NCBI GenBank assembly: GCA_013115145.1
Contig: JAAPAO010000270.1
Coordinates: 1 to 44,574, forward strand
Length of the DNA: 44,574 bases
Source of the DNA: Perkinsus chesapeaki
Taxonomy: Eukaryota > Perkinsozoa > Perkinsida > Perkinsidae
Reading direction: 5' to 3'
A program made the translations under genes and the position numbers. The notes below the pieces were generated by a model. It did no database searches and was not told the DNA's origin. It saw nothing but the letters and a program-made list of their open reading frames with translations. Shown piece after piece: positions 12,401-23,911 of this stretch (the stretch's first letter is position 1; every line of letters begins with the position of its first letter).

Positions 12401-15400
12401 CATTCGAATCTTTTGGTTGGTAAATCTCGTATGTCTGGCGAGATAACGATGTATCGCACTCTATAGAATTGCACTCCTATGAAGGCAATATATCACATAC
12501 TCTTCCTGTATCCATAAAATATCCTTCATCGGAAGGATGTATCTCGTCATCATAAGCCACAGCTGGAGTGGGATGCAGCGCAGCACTTTTTTGAGACGGA
12601 TTCGAATTCTCCACAGCTTTAGGAGGTCAATATTCTCTTTGGTACAACATCAGATAGCGTTCGCATTTTTGTCCAAGTGTTCCCTGTTCGGTACTTTATT
12701 ATTTTTTGGTAGGTCACTGCGCCGCCAATACTCCTTCTCCTGTCCTATATTGGACATGGGCTTCATCCAAGCCATATGTGCTATCATCGACGCTCTCCTT
12801 AATAACAACACTAAGGAGGCCATGGAGGCACTGCGCGCCGCAAGTCCGGAGGAACAGAAGCAGATCTATGAGGCCTACTTTATTTATGCAATGATGTGGG
12901 CAGTTGGTGGCGCTGTTGCCGATGATAAGATCACCAATCACCGTAAGAGTTTCAATAGTTGGATGAAGAGTACGAGCAAGATCAAGTTCCCTGAGGGCGG
13001 CGAGGCTATGGACTACCGTTACGATACGGTTAGTCAGTCGTGGAAGCACTGGGAGGAGTTCGTGGTGCCTTATGCCCCTATATCGGACAGAATGTTCCAG
13101 ACGATTGTCGTTTCTAATACGGAGATAGAACGTTTGAAGTACAACTTATCGTTGTGCATGAAGAGGGCGAAGCCGGTGCTGTTCTGCGGTGTTGCTGGTA
13201 AGTGATGAATCGTCACGCGCCACGAAATTGAATTAGGTTTTTTTCTCCATGTTTTCGACACTTACATATCTGTTGATACCTGAAACTATTGAAACTGATG
13301 GAGATGAAAGTATTTATTTATTTTTACTTTTTTTGAAATTTTAACTTCGTGAAATTATTTTCGGAAACTATTAATGTCGGTTGATGCCGTCCAAGTAACG
13401 TCTTTTAGGTACCGGTAAAACAACCATTGTGAAGGACTATCTGTCAGAGCTCGGCGAAGAGATGTTGAGTGCCTCTTTGAATCTCAACAGCTACACCGAT
13501 AGCTTCTCATTGCAGCTTATCTTGGAGAGCTACCTGGACAAGAGGACGGGAAGAACCTTTGGTCCACCGGGAAACAAGAAATGCGTCTACTTTATTGACG
13601 ATCTCAACATGCCTTATGTGGATGAATACGACACACAGAGCGCTATTATGCTTCTGACGCAGGTGAGTATCTTTTTGCAGTGTGAAAGTCACGCTTCAAG
13701 CTCAGTTAATATCTTATGAAACTCTATTCGATCGATTCCACCTCGAAGAGAAAAAGGACATCGTTGACATTCAGTACTGTGCGTGCATGAACCCCAAGGC
13801 CGGGAGCTTCATGGTCAACGCTCGTCTCCAAAGGCACTTCACGGTCCTCACAACATTCGCGCCAACTGGCGACCTTATCACACAAATCTACTCCCAAATC
13901 TTGGGCCATCATTTGCAGCAGTTTGAAGGTGGTGTGCAGAAGCACCAGGAAAATATTGTTAACGCTACGACGGAGGTCCTGAATCGTATCTTAGCTCAAC
14001 CATGCTTCTTGCCCTCGGCGAAGAAGTTCCATTATCAATTCAATCTGAAGGACCTCTCGAACGTATTCCAGTCGTTACTCAACACCAGCCCGGGGCTCTT
14101 CCGGGGCAACCCAGTGAAGTACCTCAGAGTTTGGCTTCACGAGTGCGAGAGAGTATTCTCGGATCGATTGGTCAGCGAGGACGACATGAAGGAAATGCGA
14201 GCTATCTTCGAACAGGCCGCGAAGAAGCACTTTACTGGAGTCAATATGGAGGAGCTTTTCGCGGAGGATCTCCTCTTTACTTCATTTATTTCTGTGCACG
14301 GCGGCAACGACAAGCAATACATGCAAATTCGAGACCAGGACCAGCTGAATCATGTTTTGACCGAGAAGCTGGCGGAATATAACGAGACCTTTGCTGAGAT
14401 GAATCTGGTGCTTTTCGAGGACGCCATGGCTCACGTCTGCCGTATCGCCAGAATCATCGACCTTCCCTGCGGAAATGCTCTGTTGGTTGGCGTCGGTGGT
14501 TCCGGGAAGCAATCGCTGTCTCGGTTGGCGTGCTTTGTGATGCAAACTGATGTGGTGACGATTCTGGTGAATATGTCTTATGGTTTGGCCGATCTTAAGA
14601 TTGACCTCCAAGAGATGTACAAGAAGGCCGCGGTGAAGCCCGGCTCACCGCACGCTTTCCTGCTGACCGATGGTCAAATTGCTGATGAAAGATTCTTGGT
14701 CTTTATCAATGATATGTTGGCTACTGGTAATATACCTGATCTCTTCACCAGGGAGGAATATGATGCTCTTCTTGGGGCAATCAGGAATCAGGCTAAGGCC
14801 GCAGGGGTGAGTGCGGGGGGGAAGGCTTCATGGCGATAATAGAAACACTTTTTGGATTTATATATTATGCCACCACTTTCTCATTACATTTATATACTAT
14901 TTTTATACCTCCACTTTCTCATTGCATTTATATATTATTTTTGTTCCTCCACTTCCTCGAATGTTTCTCCCTTTCAGTACCCCGACGAACGTTCCTCACT
15001 GTTCCAGTTCTTCCTCGACAAGGTCCGCAAGAATCTGCATCTCATTCTCTGTCACTCCCCAGTCGGCGACACCTTCCGTATTCGGGGCCGTAAATTCCCC
15101 GCACTCATTTCCTGCATGACCGTCGACGAATTCCATCCCTGGCCGCGCGGAGCTCTGACTTTCGTGGCATCCCGGTTCCTGGAGGACATCAATCTGCCGG
15201 AGGAAAGTCTGTACGATAAGCTGGCGGCTAACATGGCCGAGGTGCACTTGTCGATCGATGTGGCGAACGCGCGGTATCTGGCGGTGGAGCGACGGTATAA
15301 TTATACGACACCGAAGAGCTTCCTGGAGCTGATTGCCTTCTACAAGCAACTGTTGGAGAGCAAAAGGTCGAAGGTTGAAGTTAATATAGAGAGGCTGGAG

Positions 15401-18400
15401 AAGGGCCTGACGATCATGGAGCAAGTTCAATCGAAGGTTGAAGGCTTGAAGGAAGATCTCAAGGTTAAGATGGTCCAAGTGGAGGAGAAGAAGGCGGCGA
15501 CGAACGTCCTTATCGATGAGGTGAGAACTTTACATCGGTGTTTTTCGAAGGCGTCCGGGAATTGATGGACTGAATTATACAGTGCTATAATCCGACCGGC
15601 ATCTTCAGAATACCTGACTACGCTCTGAGGCTCTGAGATTTGCTCCCCTACAGATTTCACGGCATCGAGTAAAATTTAATCAAAAGAAAATCCAACCTGA
15701 AGTCGCATTGCGGCTGTTGTGAGCGGGAATCTGCTAGAAGTGTCCCTGATGATTTCCTTTGTGAAGTGTGGTTCGTGCTCAGGTCACCGTGGCGTCTGAG
15801 AAGGCAGCTGCAGAGAAGGCTGTAGCTGACGAGGAGGCAACGAAGACCAATGCACTTGCGGAGGAAGCAAGCAAGATAAAGACTCAAGCTGATGGCGAAT
15901 TGGCAGAGGCGATGCCGGCGATGGAGGCGGCTAAGGAGGCGGTAGACTGCTTGACTAAGCCAGCCATCACGGAGCTGAAGTCCTTGGGCAAACCTCCGCC
16001 AGATTGTGTGGAGGTGACGAAGGCGGTTATGATTTTGTTGAGAAACGAGAAGAAAAACTTGGACTGGAAGGCCGCACAGAAAATGATGAACAACCCGCAA
16101 GCGTTTTTGGACGAAGTTATGTCGTTCAATGCGAATGAAATCCCGGACTGGGTGTTGGATATGATAGATCCGATTCTACAGAAAGATTTCTTCAACTACA
16201 ACTCGATGAAATCGAAATCGGTGGCAGCGGCATATCTTTGTAATTGGGTGGTTAATATTGTGAAGTACAATAGGATATACGTGAAGGTGGCGCCGTTGAT
16301 GGAGAAGGTGGCGGAATCAACAAAACAAAAGGAAGATGCTGAAGCTGCTCTTGTCATTGTGCTTACGAGAGTCCGAGAGGTCGAGGAAAAAGTTGCCAAG
16401 CTCGAGAAGACCCTTAGTGACGCGGTGACAGAGAAGGAGCAGACTGAAGCGGAAGCCAGTGCTTGTTTGACTAAGTTGGAGCTGGCTCAGAGACTTGTAG
16501 ATGGTCTGGCTGATGAGTATGCTCGATGGACGCAGACGGTTAAGGATTTGAAGGAGAAGAGCCTCACACTTATCGGTGACTCGATGCTGGCTTCTGCGTT
16601 CGTTGGGTAAGTTTTTCCGAGGGCTTCATAACTCTCCTGATTGGCTGTAGCGTTGAGCTTATTGAAAGTTTCGCGTGAAATTCGGTGCATAATAATACTG
16701 TTTATTTCTCAGCAATAATTGCCATTTTTCAAAAAGATATTTTCTGATCCCCATCAGATACATCAGTCCATTCTCGGCAGCCTTCCGTCTCGATCTGTGG
16801 AGTAACGTGTGGAGTGGCGATATTAAAGAGAAGGGAATACCCTTTACCGAGGGAGTGGATCCCCTCACGGTGCTGGCCTCCGAAGCTGACATTGCTCTAT
16901 GGAAGAATGAAGGCTTGCCGGCTGACAGGATCTCTGTTGAGAACGCCGCAGTGGTGACCAGTTGTGCAAGGTGGCCTCTACTTATTGACCCCCAACTTCA
17001 AGGTAAGATACTTTTTTGCTTGCTACGCTGCTGCTCATAAAGAATCCTTTGCATTCTTAACATACTTACAGCTATTCATAATGTATTGATTCTCTAGCAT
17101 TGTTCATCGTATTATACGGGCATCCAGCCTCCGAGGCTTGCAGCTCTACTGCGTACTATACTGCGTAAAAATGTTGCTCGCGGATCCGTCCAATCTGGAA
17201 GGATAAAAACACATGCTTAGTGGCGCTCTTGGACACACCAGCATACCTACTATGCAGGGACTTGCTCTTAGCTGTCCGCTTGCAGGTGTGAAGTGGATTA
17301 AGCAGAGACTGGGCGAGGATATGACAGCCATTCAGCTCACTCAACCCAATTGGCTTCAGAAGGTCCTCTTCTGCGTCTCCATGGGAGGCCAGCTCCTCAT
17401 TGAGGCTGTCGGAGAGGAAATCGATGCCATCCTGGAGCCGCTGCTTGCAAGGTCGGATACTTTGGCGGATTAATGATTGGCTAGAGTGCTGTTATTTTAG
17501 GCAAATATCTCGAAGAGGCCGCAGTGGCTTTGTGATTAAGATTGGTGGCGAAGAGATAGATTACGACCAGAAATTCCAGCTTATTCTGCAGAGCAAGTTG
17601 CCTAACCCACACTACAGGTGAGCTTGAATAATTCTACCGAATTTCCTCCAAATCTACTGGTAAGATACCTCGATTGAAATGCTCGTTCGTTCAGGCCTGA
17701 GATTGCAGCCCAATGTACGATCATTAACTTTATAGTGACACCCGAGGGTCTCGAGGATCAAATCTTAGCGATGGTTGTTAACGTTGAAAAACCCGAGCTT
17801 GAACAGCAGAAACAAGAATTGGTGAGATTTCAAAGCGACTTTAACGAGGCGAGAGATCGTCTTTGCGCGTCAGGTCCGAAAGCAGAACGAGTTTAAAGTG
17901 ACGCTGGCGAAGTTGGAAGACGATTTACTGGCCCAGCTGGCCGCCGCCGACCCGGCAACTATCCTTGATAACGTTGCTCTGATTGAAGGCTTGGAAGTTA
18001 CTAAGAAAACTGCTAATGAGATTAGCGAACAAGTACGCAAGTCAAGAATAGGTTCGAACCGATCATCTTGTGATGACAGGTTAAATTAGCAAACGAAACC
18101 GAGGTCCAAATCAATGAGTCGCGAGAGCAGTACCGTCCTGTCAGTGCCGAGGGGTCGATGCTTTTCTTCCTTATTATCCAGCTCTGCTTTATTGAGCATA
18201 TGTGAGCAGTGGGCTTCTCGTGAAGTATCTAAGTCTTCACGCAGGTACCAGTACTCGCTGGACAGCTTTGTCAGCTTCCTTTATCGTGCTATTGACCGGA
18301 CACCGGCGTCGGAAAGTGTAGCGGAGCGATGCAATTCATTGATATACACCATAAGGATTACTATATTCCGCTGGGTTAACCGTGGCCTCTTCGAGCGACA

Positions 18401-21199
18401 CAAGCTTATCTTCTGCTCGTTGCTTACATTCAAGTTGCTCCAGCGTGGCCTTCTCGAAGAAAGATACAACGCGGCGCAGTATCAGTTCTTGCTAAGAGGG
18501 CCTATAAGAACAGATATCGAGAATCCCATTGCGGACTGGTTGCCCAACGCCAATTGGTGAGGACTTAGCCCAACTTAGGCGCTTCTTGGTAGGGTGCTGT
18601 TTTGACAGGTACGCAGTGCAGAAGTTGGTCGAATTGGAAGGCTTTGAGTCTTTTGCTCATAACATGGAGAAGGACGCCCCAAGCCGGTTCAAGGAGTGGT
18701 TCAATGAGCAAGCTCCAGAGGACCAAAAGCTCCCATTGGACTGGAAAAAGCTCGATAGTCAACCGCTTCAGAAAATGCTTGTTTTGAGATGCTTGAGGCC
18801 TGACAGGATGACGATCATGATGGGTAAGTCTGTTTTTTAATGAAGCTTAGACGTGACACCAATTCAACCTCGAAAATATCTTTGTAACCTGACCTCAGGT
18901 GATTGGATCCGCAAGGCCCTTCCGCATGGTCGCGAGTACATGGACTGTGATGGCAGCAGCAGCTTCTATGAAGTTTTGTCGAGCAGCTTCGACGACTCCT
19001 CCAACACAACACCGATATTCTTCATTCTGTCTCCTGGTGCCGATCCGGTCAAGGAAGTCGAGGCGCTTGGCAGGAAGGTCATTCAGCTGCAGATTAATGT
19101 GAACTATCACAATGTTGCTATGGGCCAAGGCCAAGACGTGATAGCGATGGCCAAGCTCGATCTCGGCCATAAGGAAGGCCACTGGATTATGCTGCAGAAT
19201 ATTCACCTAATGCCTCGGTGGTGCACAGAATTGGAGAAGAAGCTTGACAACTTTGCTATTGAGGGCTCCCATCCCAACTTCAGATGCTTCCTCAGCGCGG
19301 ATCCATCTAATGGCATTCCTATCGGCATCCTGGAAAGGTCGATTAAGTTGACAAACGAGCCTCCTCAAGGTTTACTGGCGAACCTTCGCCGAGCTTTCGC
19401 TTTCTTTAATAAGGAAGACTTTGAAGAGAGAGATTCCAAGGTTAAAAGTATCCTATTTGGTCTTTGCCACTTCCACGGTGTCATGCTTGAAAGGAAGAAG
19501 TTCGGCCCTCTCGGGTACAATATGATGTATCCGTTCTCTATTGGTGATCTTCGAGACTCGGCAAGTGTGCTGTATAACTACCTTGAGAATGCCTCGGCTG
19601 TTAAAGTCCCATGGGACGATCTGAGGTATATATTCGGTGAGATTATGTATGGTGGCCACATAGTCGATGATTGGGACAGAAAACTGTGCAAAACTTATTT
19701 GGAGTTTTATATGCATGATGAGCTGCTGGACGAGACCGAGCTGGTAAGCCTGGTGACTACCTCTTAATGGTATCTCTTTTGCAGGTGCCCTTCACTGACC
19801 CTTCCAAGCTAAGCTTCCTATCACCAGCTCCGAGCTCCCATGAGAAGTATCTCGAACATATCGAGCTCATGCCTACCGAGACACCTCAGTTCTTCGGGCT
19901 TCACCCGAATGCTGAGATAGGGTAAGTTGCAAGCTGCATTCTGCTTCAACGCTGCCATATAGGTTTCGTACCGCACAGTCCAACATGCTTTTCCAGACCC
20001 TGCTTAATCTGGACGCTCGGTCAGGTGGTTCTGGTGGAGGAGATGAAGATGCAGGAGAGGTAGGATACGCTGATCGACTGTTAGGCATTTTGTGAGTTTA
20101 GGCTATGTCACCATTGGCGATGGCTGAAGCTTTTTGTAACGACATCCTCGACGATGTTAGAGACATCAAATTCCCCGTTGAAGATATTAGCCGATCAATG
20201 CCAGACGAGGAGAAAGGTGCGTCTCGACAAGACTGATACCTTAGCCGTATTAGATCATATTGGTCAGGTCCCTACCAATATGTCTTCCTGCAAGAGTGCA
20301 GCTACATGAATGAACTTATATTCGAGATGGTCAGGTGAGATCAATGGCTGACGCCAACGGTGACATGATCTCGCTCGACCACAGGTCCTTACAAGAATTA
20401 CAGCTCGGTTTCAAGGGCGAACTTACCATGTCGGAAACTATGGAGAATCTGAGCAACGCGTTGATACTGGAGATTATCCCTCCTCGCTGGGCGAAGTTGG
20501 CGTTCCCCAGCACCCGTCCGTTGCGCTCGTGGCTCATGAACTTGAAGGAGAGGTGAACGGCTTGTGAGACTGTCCCTTTTTTAGCTGCTTTGCCTGACCA
20601 GGTGCGCTCAACTTGAGGAGTGGACTAATGACCCCGCATCTGTGCCGAAGGTCGTTGATGTCTCCAAGTTCTTCAATCCGCAATCCTTCCTAACGGCAAT
20701 TAAGCAACTTTGCTGTCAACAACAGATGCTCGAGCTGGATAAGCTCATGGTCTTCACGGAAGTTACGAAGAGAGAAAAATCCCAAATTGAAAGTTTCAGT
20801 CGCGAGGGTGCCTACGTTACCGGGATGTTCCTTGAAGTACGTTGAATGCTCGAGGATGTGTTTTACGACATAATTTAGGGAGCTCGCTGGGATGTCAACG
20901 GCAATTGCCTTGATGAATCCAAGCCGAAGGAGATGTTCTGCAAGATGCCTGTTATTAATTGCAAGGCCGGGCTGGCAGATGAAACTGGTGGAGGCAAGGG
21001 CGAGAAGGGAATGTACATCTGCCCGATGTGAGCGACTCTGGCATGCACTTAGGTGATTACTCGTGCTTTCTGCAGATACTGTACGCCGCAGAGAAGGCCG
21101 TACTTCGTCTTCGCTGCGCAACTACGAACGAAGCATAACCCCGCCAAATGGGTGCTGGCTGGTGTGGCCATGATTCTTGATATCGGTATTGCTGTATAA
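420..21199 (+). CDS. Outer-arm axonemal dynein heavy chain, beta type (complete, 42 exons)
   Basis: Force-generating heavy chain of the outer dynein arm: it hydrolyses ATP and slides doublet microtubules in the flagellar axoneme. I joined 42 exons by hand using GT-AG borders and dynein similarity. All 41 junctions keep frame, and the exons sum to 13,728 nt (4,575 residues plus TAA), the usual length of this family. The start is the ATG at 420, opening MGEGEGGGG and leading into the conserved N-terminal tail. The tail and linker resemble the DNAH9/11/17 and Chlamydomonas ODA4 (beta) class, for example [15 protein letters not shown] and LQWRxx-free linker motifs such as [12 protein letters not shown]. 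The order is tail, linker, AAA1-4, stalk with microtubule-binding domain, AAA5-6 and the C-terminal domain ending in [16 protein letters not shown]. Exon coordinates are given in the four sub-features that follow. The assignment to beta rather than gamma type is from memory of the families. Confidence 0.96.
5710..5784. repeat. Intronic hairpin (26-bp arms)
   Basis: Arms 5710-5735 and 5759-5784 are inverted copies with two mismatches over 26 nt, separated by 23 nt. It lies inside dynein intron 12 (5459-6011). AT-rich. It may be a tiny palindromic insertion or an RNA fold; no coding role. Confidence 0.7.
9123..9178. repeat. Intronic hairpin (perfect 16-bp arms)
   Basis: TCATAAGAGGGATGAT at 9123-9138 is matched by its exact reverse complement at 9163-9178, with a 24-nt spacer. 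It lies inside dynein intron 16 (8943-9234). Confidence 0.75.
9778..14806 (+). other. Dynein exons 18-23: AAA1 to AAA4
   Basis: Exons: 9778-10186, 10500-11632, 12023-12261, 12713-13197, 13409-13662, 13706-14806. AAA1, the main ATPase site, has the P-loop GPAGTGKT at residues 1914-1921, split by intron 18, and Walker B CFDEFNR. AAA2 has GPTGSSKT at 2195-2202 with [14 protein letters not shown] downstream. AAA3 has GVAGTGKT at 2533-2540, split by intron 21, and [11 protein letters not shown]4 has [10 protein letters not shown] from 2882 and FLLTDGQI. The AAA2 P-loop differs from the usual GPTGSGKT by Ser in place of the last Gly; the Lys and Thr are kept. The exon 17/18 junction uses the acceptor before 9778, chosen for frame, and is the least certain border here. 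Confidence 0.93.
14978..16606 (+). other. Dynein exons 24-25: stalk and microtubule-binding domain
   Basis: Exons: 14978-15520 and 15783-16606. Exon 24 finishes AAA4 ([14 protein letters not shown], PRFLxDI-like segment) and begins coiled coil 1. Exon 25 (residues 3169-3443) holds the rest of coiled coil 1, rich in Ala, Glu and Lys, then the microtubule-binding domain from about residue 3228 ([17 protein letters not shown]) to about 3350, then coiled coil 2. This antiparallel hairpin carries the binding tip to the neighbouring doublet. The whole stalk tip lies in one uninterrupted exon. Confidence 0.93.
16758..21199 (+). other. Dynein exons 26-42: AAA5, AAA6 and C-terminal domain
   Basis: Exons: 16758-17002, 17286-17451, 17501-17617, 17695-17821, 17874-18032, 18080-18201, 18245-18556, 18609-18823, 18899-19743, 19785-19921, 19963-20059, 20102-20216, 20268-20334, 20385-20552, 20602-20836, 20879-21027, 21076-21199. 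AAA5 and AAA6 match the family throughout: [63 protein letters not shown] and [11 protein letters not shown]. The C-terminal domain ends [20 protein letters not shown] then [13 protein letters not shown], typical of long axonemal heavy chains. Introns 27-41 are all 41-77 nt, much shorter than those in the middle of the gene. Confidence 0.95.
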
Positions 21200-22529
21200 T
21201 ACCGCCTTCTTCCACGATCATGGCTTTAGTGAAAGGTTGTCTGATAGATCAGCTTAGTTGTGTTAACTGTCAACGATGTAAAATACCACAGCGAGGTGCC
21301 AGGAAGAGTTGGCAATTCCTTACCAAGACACATCGGCGATCTATGAGCAACGCAGGTGATGCATTACGAAGATTCGTAACATTTACCCCCTGAGCCTTTC
21401 AGCGCGAGATTGAGGGGCAGATCAATAATAGTCTAATACATTAGAAGTACTGGCGAGTCGGATGAACTAGCAGTGGGTCGGGGTACCACCTTGACTGTCG
21501 TTGCACAGAGGCGAAACTAGAGGCTCACCGGTGCTTTGTAATCTCTGATCGATAAATAGTATACTCCGAAGGAATGACGGCGTGTTACTTCGGCATTTTA
21601 TCTGTTTCCTGAGTCAGGAGTTCTCAGGAGTCCTGACAACTTTGTGACACCATGTCACTGACACGCTCAGCCAGGCTAAGGCCCCAATGTTCGACGTCCG
21701 CAATATGTCATCAACGGTAACAGTTCTGTGTACCGAGACTTCAAGGTGCGCCGCCGCCACGTACCAGTTTATATCCGATGGAGTCATGGAAGATTCGTCG
21801 ACTTTTCATTTCTTTATGGTTAGTGTATTAAACCTAGTAATGCACTCAGTTATAAGTACTACCCTTCCAGACAGCCCGTCACTAAGAGCGGTAAGTCGCA
21901 TAACCTCCTCCTAGTCGCTGTGGATATCTAGTTTCTTACGGGTTCTAGATTATCCTTATTGTAGACCAAGGAGAGCTTCCCCATGGTATGGCAGATTTCT
22001 GAGTCACGTTGCGTCCAACTCTATTGCCCTTTGTATCACTATGAGGCCTCCCTTTGTCATCATGGAGCTCTTCTTAGATTAACCGATAATAATCTCAACA
22101 CAGTGCTTTATACCCAGGAGTGCTCCAGCCTCCACAAAGGGAATTGTAGAATGCTTGGAATCGACGCATTGCTGCTCATGCAGGTGCGAAGGCAGAGATA
22201 GAGAGCAGCCTAGTATTCGAGCGTACAATCCTTAAGAATTCGGCCTCCCAAAGACTACGTCTACAGGCTAGTCAAGCCTCCGAGCGACAGACTGCGATAA
22301 ATTAGCCCTTAATGATTGCTTTGGCCGCAAAGCGGTAGCTGTCCATGATATGTTCATAGCCATTCGAACCGAAAACTCACTCGTCCCGTTATCCACGAAT
22401 ATCTCATTAGCCGGTATTAGGGTAGCTGCGCTTCGATATATGCGCATGAACAGTGCGGGGTTCATGCAGCCCGATTCATACAGTATGCATTGGAGTCTCA
22501 CCTGGTTTAGGTGATAACCTGGTTTACGC
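21200..22529. other. Intergenic, no supported gene
   Basis: Downstream of the dynein stop. Short ORFs of 70-77 codons occur on both strands, but none has a recognisable motif or a convincing splice structure. A 3' UTR and polyadenylation region of dynein is expected in the first few hundred bases but no signal could be assigned. Confidence 0.4.
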
Positions 22530-23035
22530 TAAGTGTTACAGTCAAAACCCTTTCGCGTTAAAAAACGTGTGAAAACCGCGATAACGGGAAAAACACTTCC
22601 GCCATAACGCGTTGTAACGCGTTTTTCGCGTAATGCGAAGTGTAGAGCGCTTTTTTCACAGCGCCGCAAGTGAACTGTTCCTAGTACTCCCAAATACGGC
22701 AGGGCGACAACCTGTACATAGCACTCTGAGGGTACTATGTACAAACTCGAGAATAATAGTAAACCAAGGCTGAACCCATAACCGAGTTGGGGGATGAAAA
22801 TAAGCGTTGTTTGGTGGTTAATAAGAGCGAAAGTATTGCAGTTGGATAGTAGGATTACTTGTCGAAGTAGCTTATTCCGAGTAAGCCTTTCGCTTCTCGC
22901 ATAATCGCAACGCGTTGTGTGACGTGTTGTGTAAAACACATCGACGTTTTTCGCGTTTTTGCGTTAAAAGGCCCTCGTTTCGGGAAGCGTTATTCGTTGT
23001 GTGTTTTACACTAGTGGTTTTCACAACACTGGTGA
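22530..23035. repeat. CGCG-rich patch, possible degraded mobile element
   Basis: Two blocks dense in CGCG and AACG words (about 22550-22670 and 22880-22990) flank an ordinary middle. The word AACGCGTTGT occurs in both (22606-22615 and 22909-22918), as does CGTTTTTCGCG (22620-22630 and 22945-22955). A perfect 9-bp stem with a 13-nt loop sits in the middle (22713-22743, TGTACATAG and its complement). No long terminal inverted repeat or transposase is visible. It stands out strongly from the flanking composition, so a degraded or non-autonomous element is an inference only. Confidence 0.35.
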
Positions 23036-23911
23036 AACTACAGCGAACCTTTCCCATATTAGTTCGGGGGAGGTAGAGCTCCCGAGCATGGCGCAACTAA
23101 TCCAATTTGGATTATCCAAGAGGGATACATACACAACTAACCCGTATACTGTCCACCGATTGATAAGTATAACTAAGCCAACATCTGCGTATATATAAAC
23201 TATGCGAGCAAATAATGTCAGACCGCAACTACAATATGAACAGGCATGAAAAGCTCAGCAGCTCATGCGACTTGGCGGAAGTAGCGACCTAAGTCATTTC
23301 TCCATCATGATGGAGCTGCTTCCTAGTTTTTTGGTGTTGCGCTGACGTTGTACATTGTGACCGAAAAAAGGGCCCTTCCGTCGTAATTTCGTGGCGCATG
23401 AGAGTACGAGACAATTTGAGGCACTATTTTGAAGCTCTTGGCCAGCTCTTTCTAATGCTGTAGTTAACCACTGTGATACTACTTCATTGAGCTCTAATAT
23501 GACTACTCAGTATGATCATACTATATCAACAATACCTGTTGTGACAACTAGATGTCTCAGCGTGTGGCAAATGACTCATAAGTAACTCAACATGACTTTT
23601 ATTCAAACAAGAACGGACGGCTCAATAAGAGACATGTTACATCCAGTCAACTAATGTAAGTACTTACTTGCTGTTTACCTACAACAGGAACTAGAAGTAC
23701 GTACGAGCGAACGACCGGATGCGCTACACAGCAATAAGTGAGCGGCTCAAGATGTTCCTGCCAAAGGAGACGAGACAAGACTTGGTTATCAGATCACCCG
23801 AGCAACCTCGAGTAGACTGCCCTACGAGTTGATTACTCCACCGCTTGTTTCGGGTCGTGTCACATCCGACCCGCAATGACTCTTGAAAATAGTCTTTTGT
23901 AAATACACGAA
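23036..23911. other. Intergenic, nothing recognised
   Basis: No ORF of note, no RNA gene and no obvious repeat. The right end is the 3' flank of the minus-strand protease gene. Confidence 0.4.

Noticed and set aside
18033-18079. GGTTCGAACC in dynein intron 30 as a sixth tRNA-like motif
   Set aside because: It lacks the CAG before and the T-run acceptor after; the intron ends GATGACAG. Too weak to add to the family.
21687-22201. Small ORFs downstream of dynein as a gene
   Set aside because: No family resemblance and the tested splice joins run into stops.
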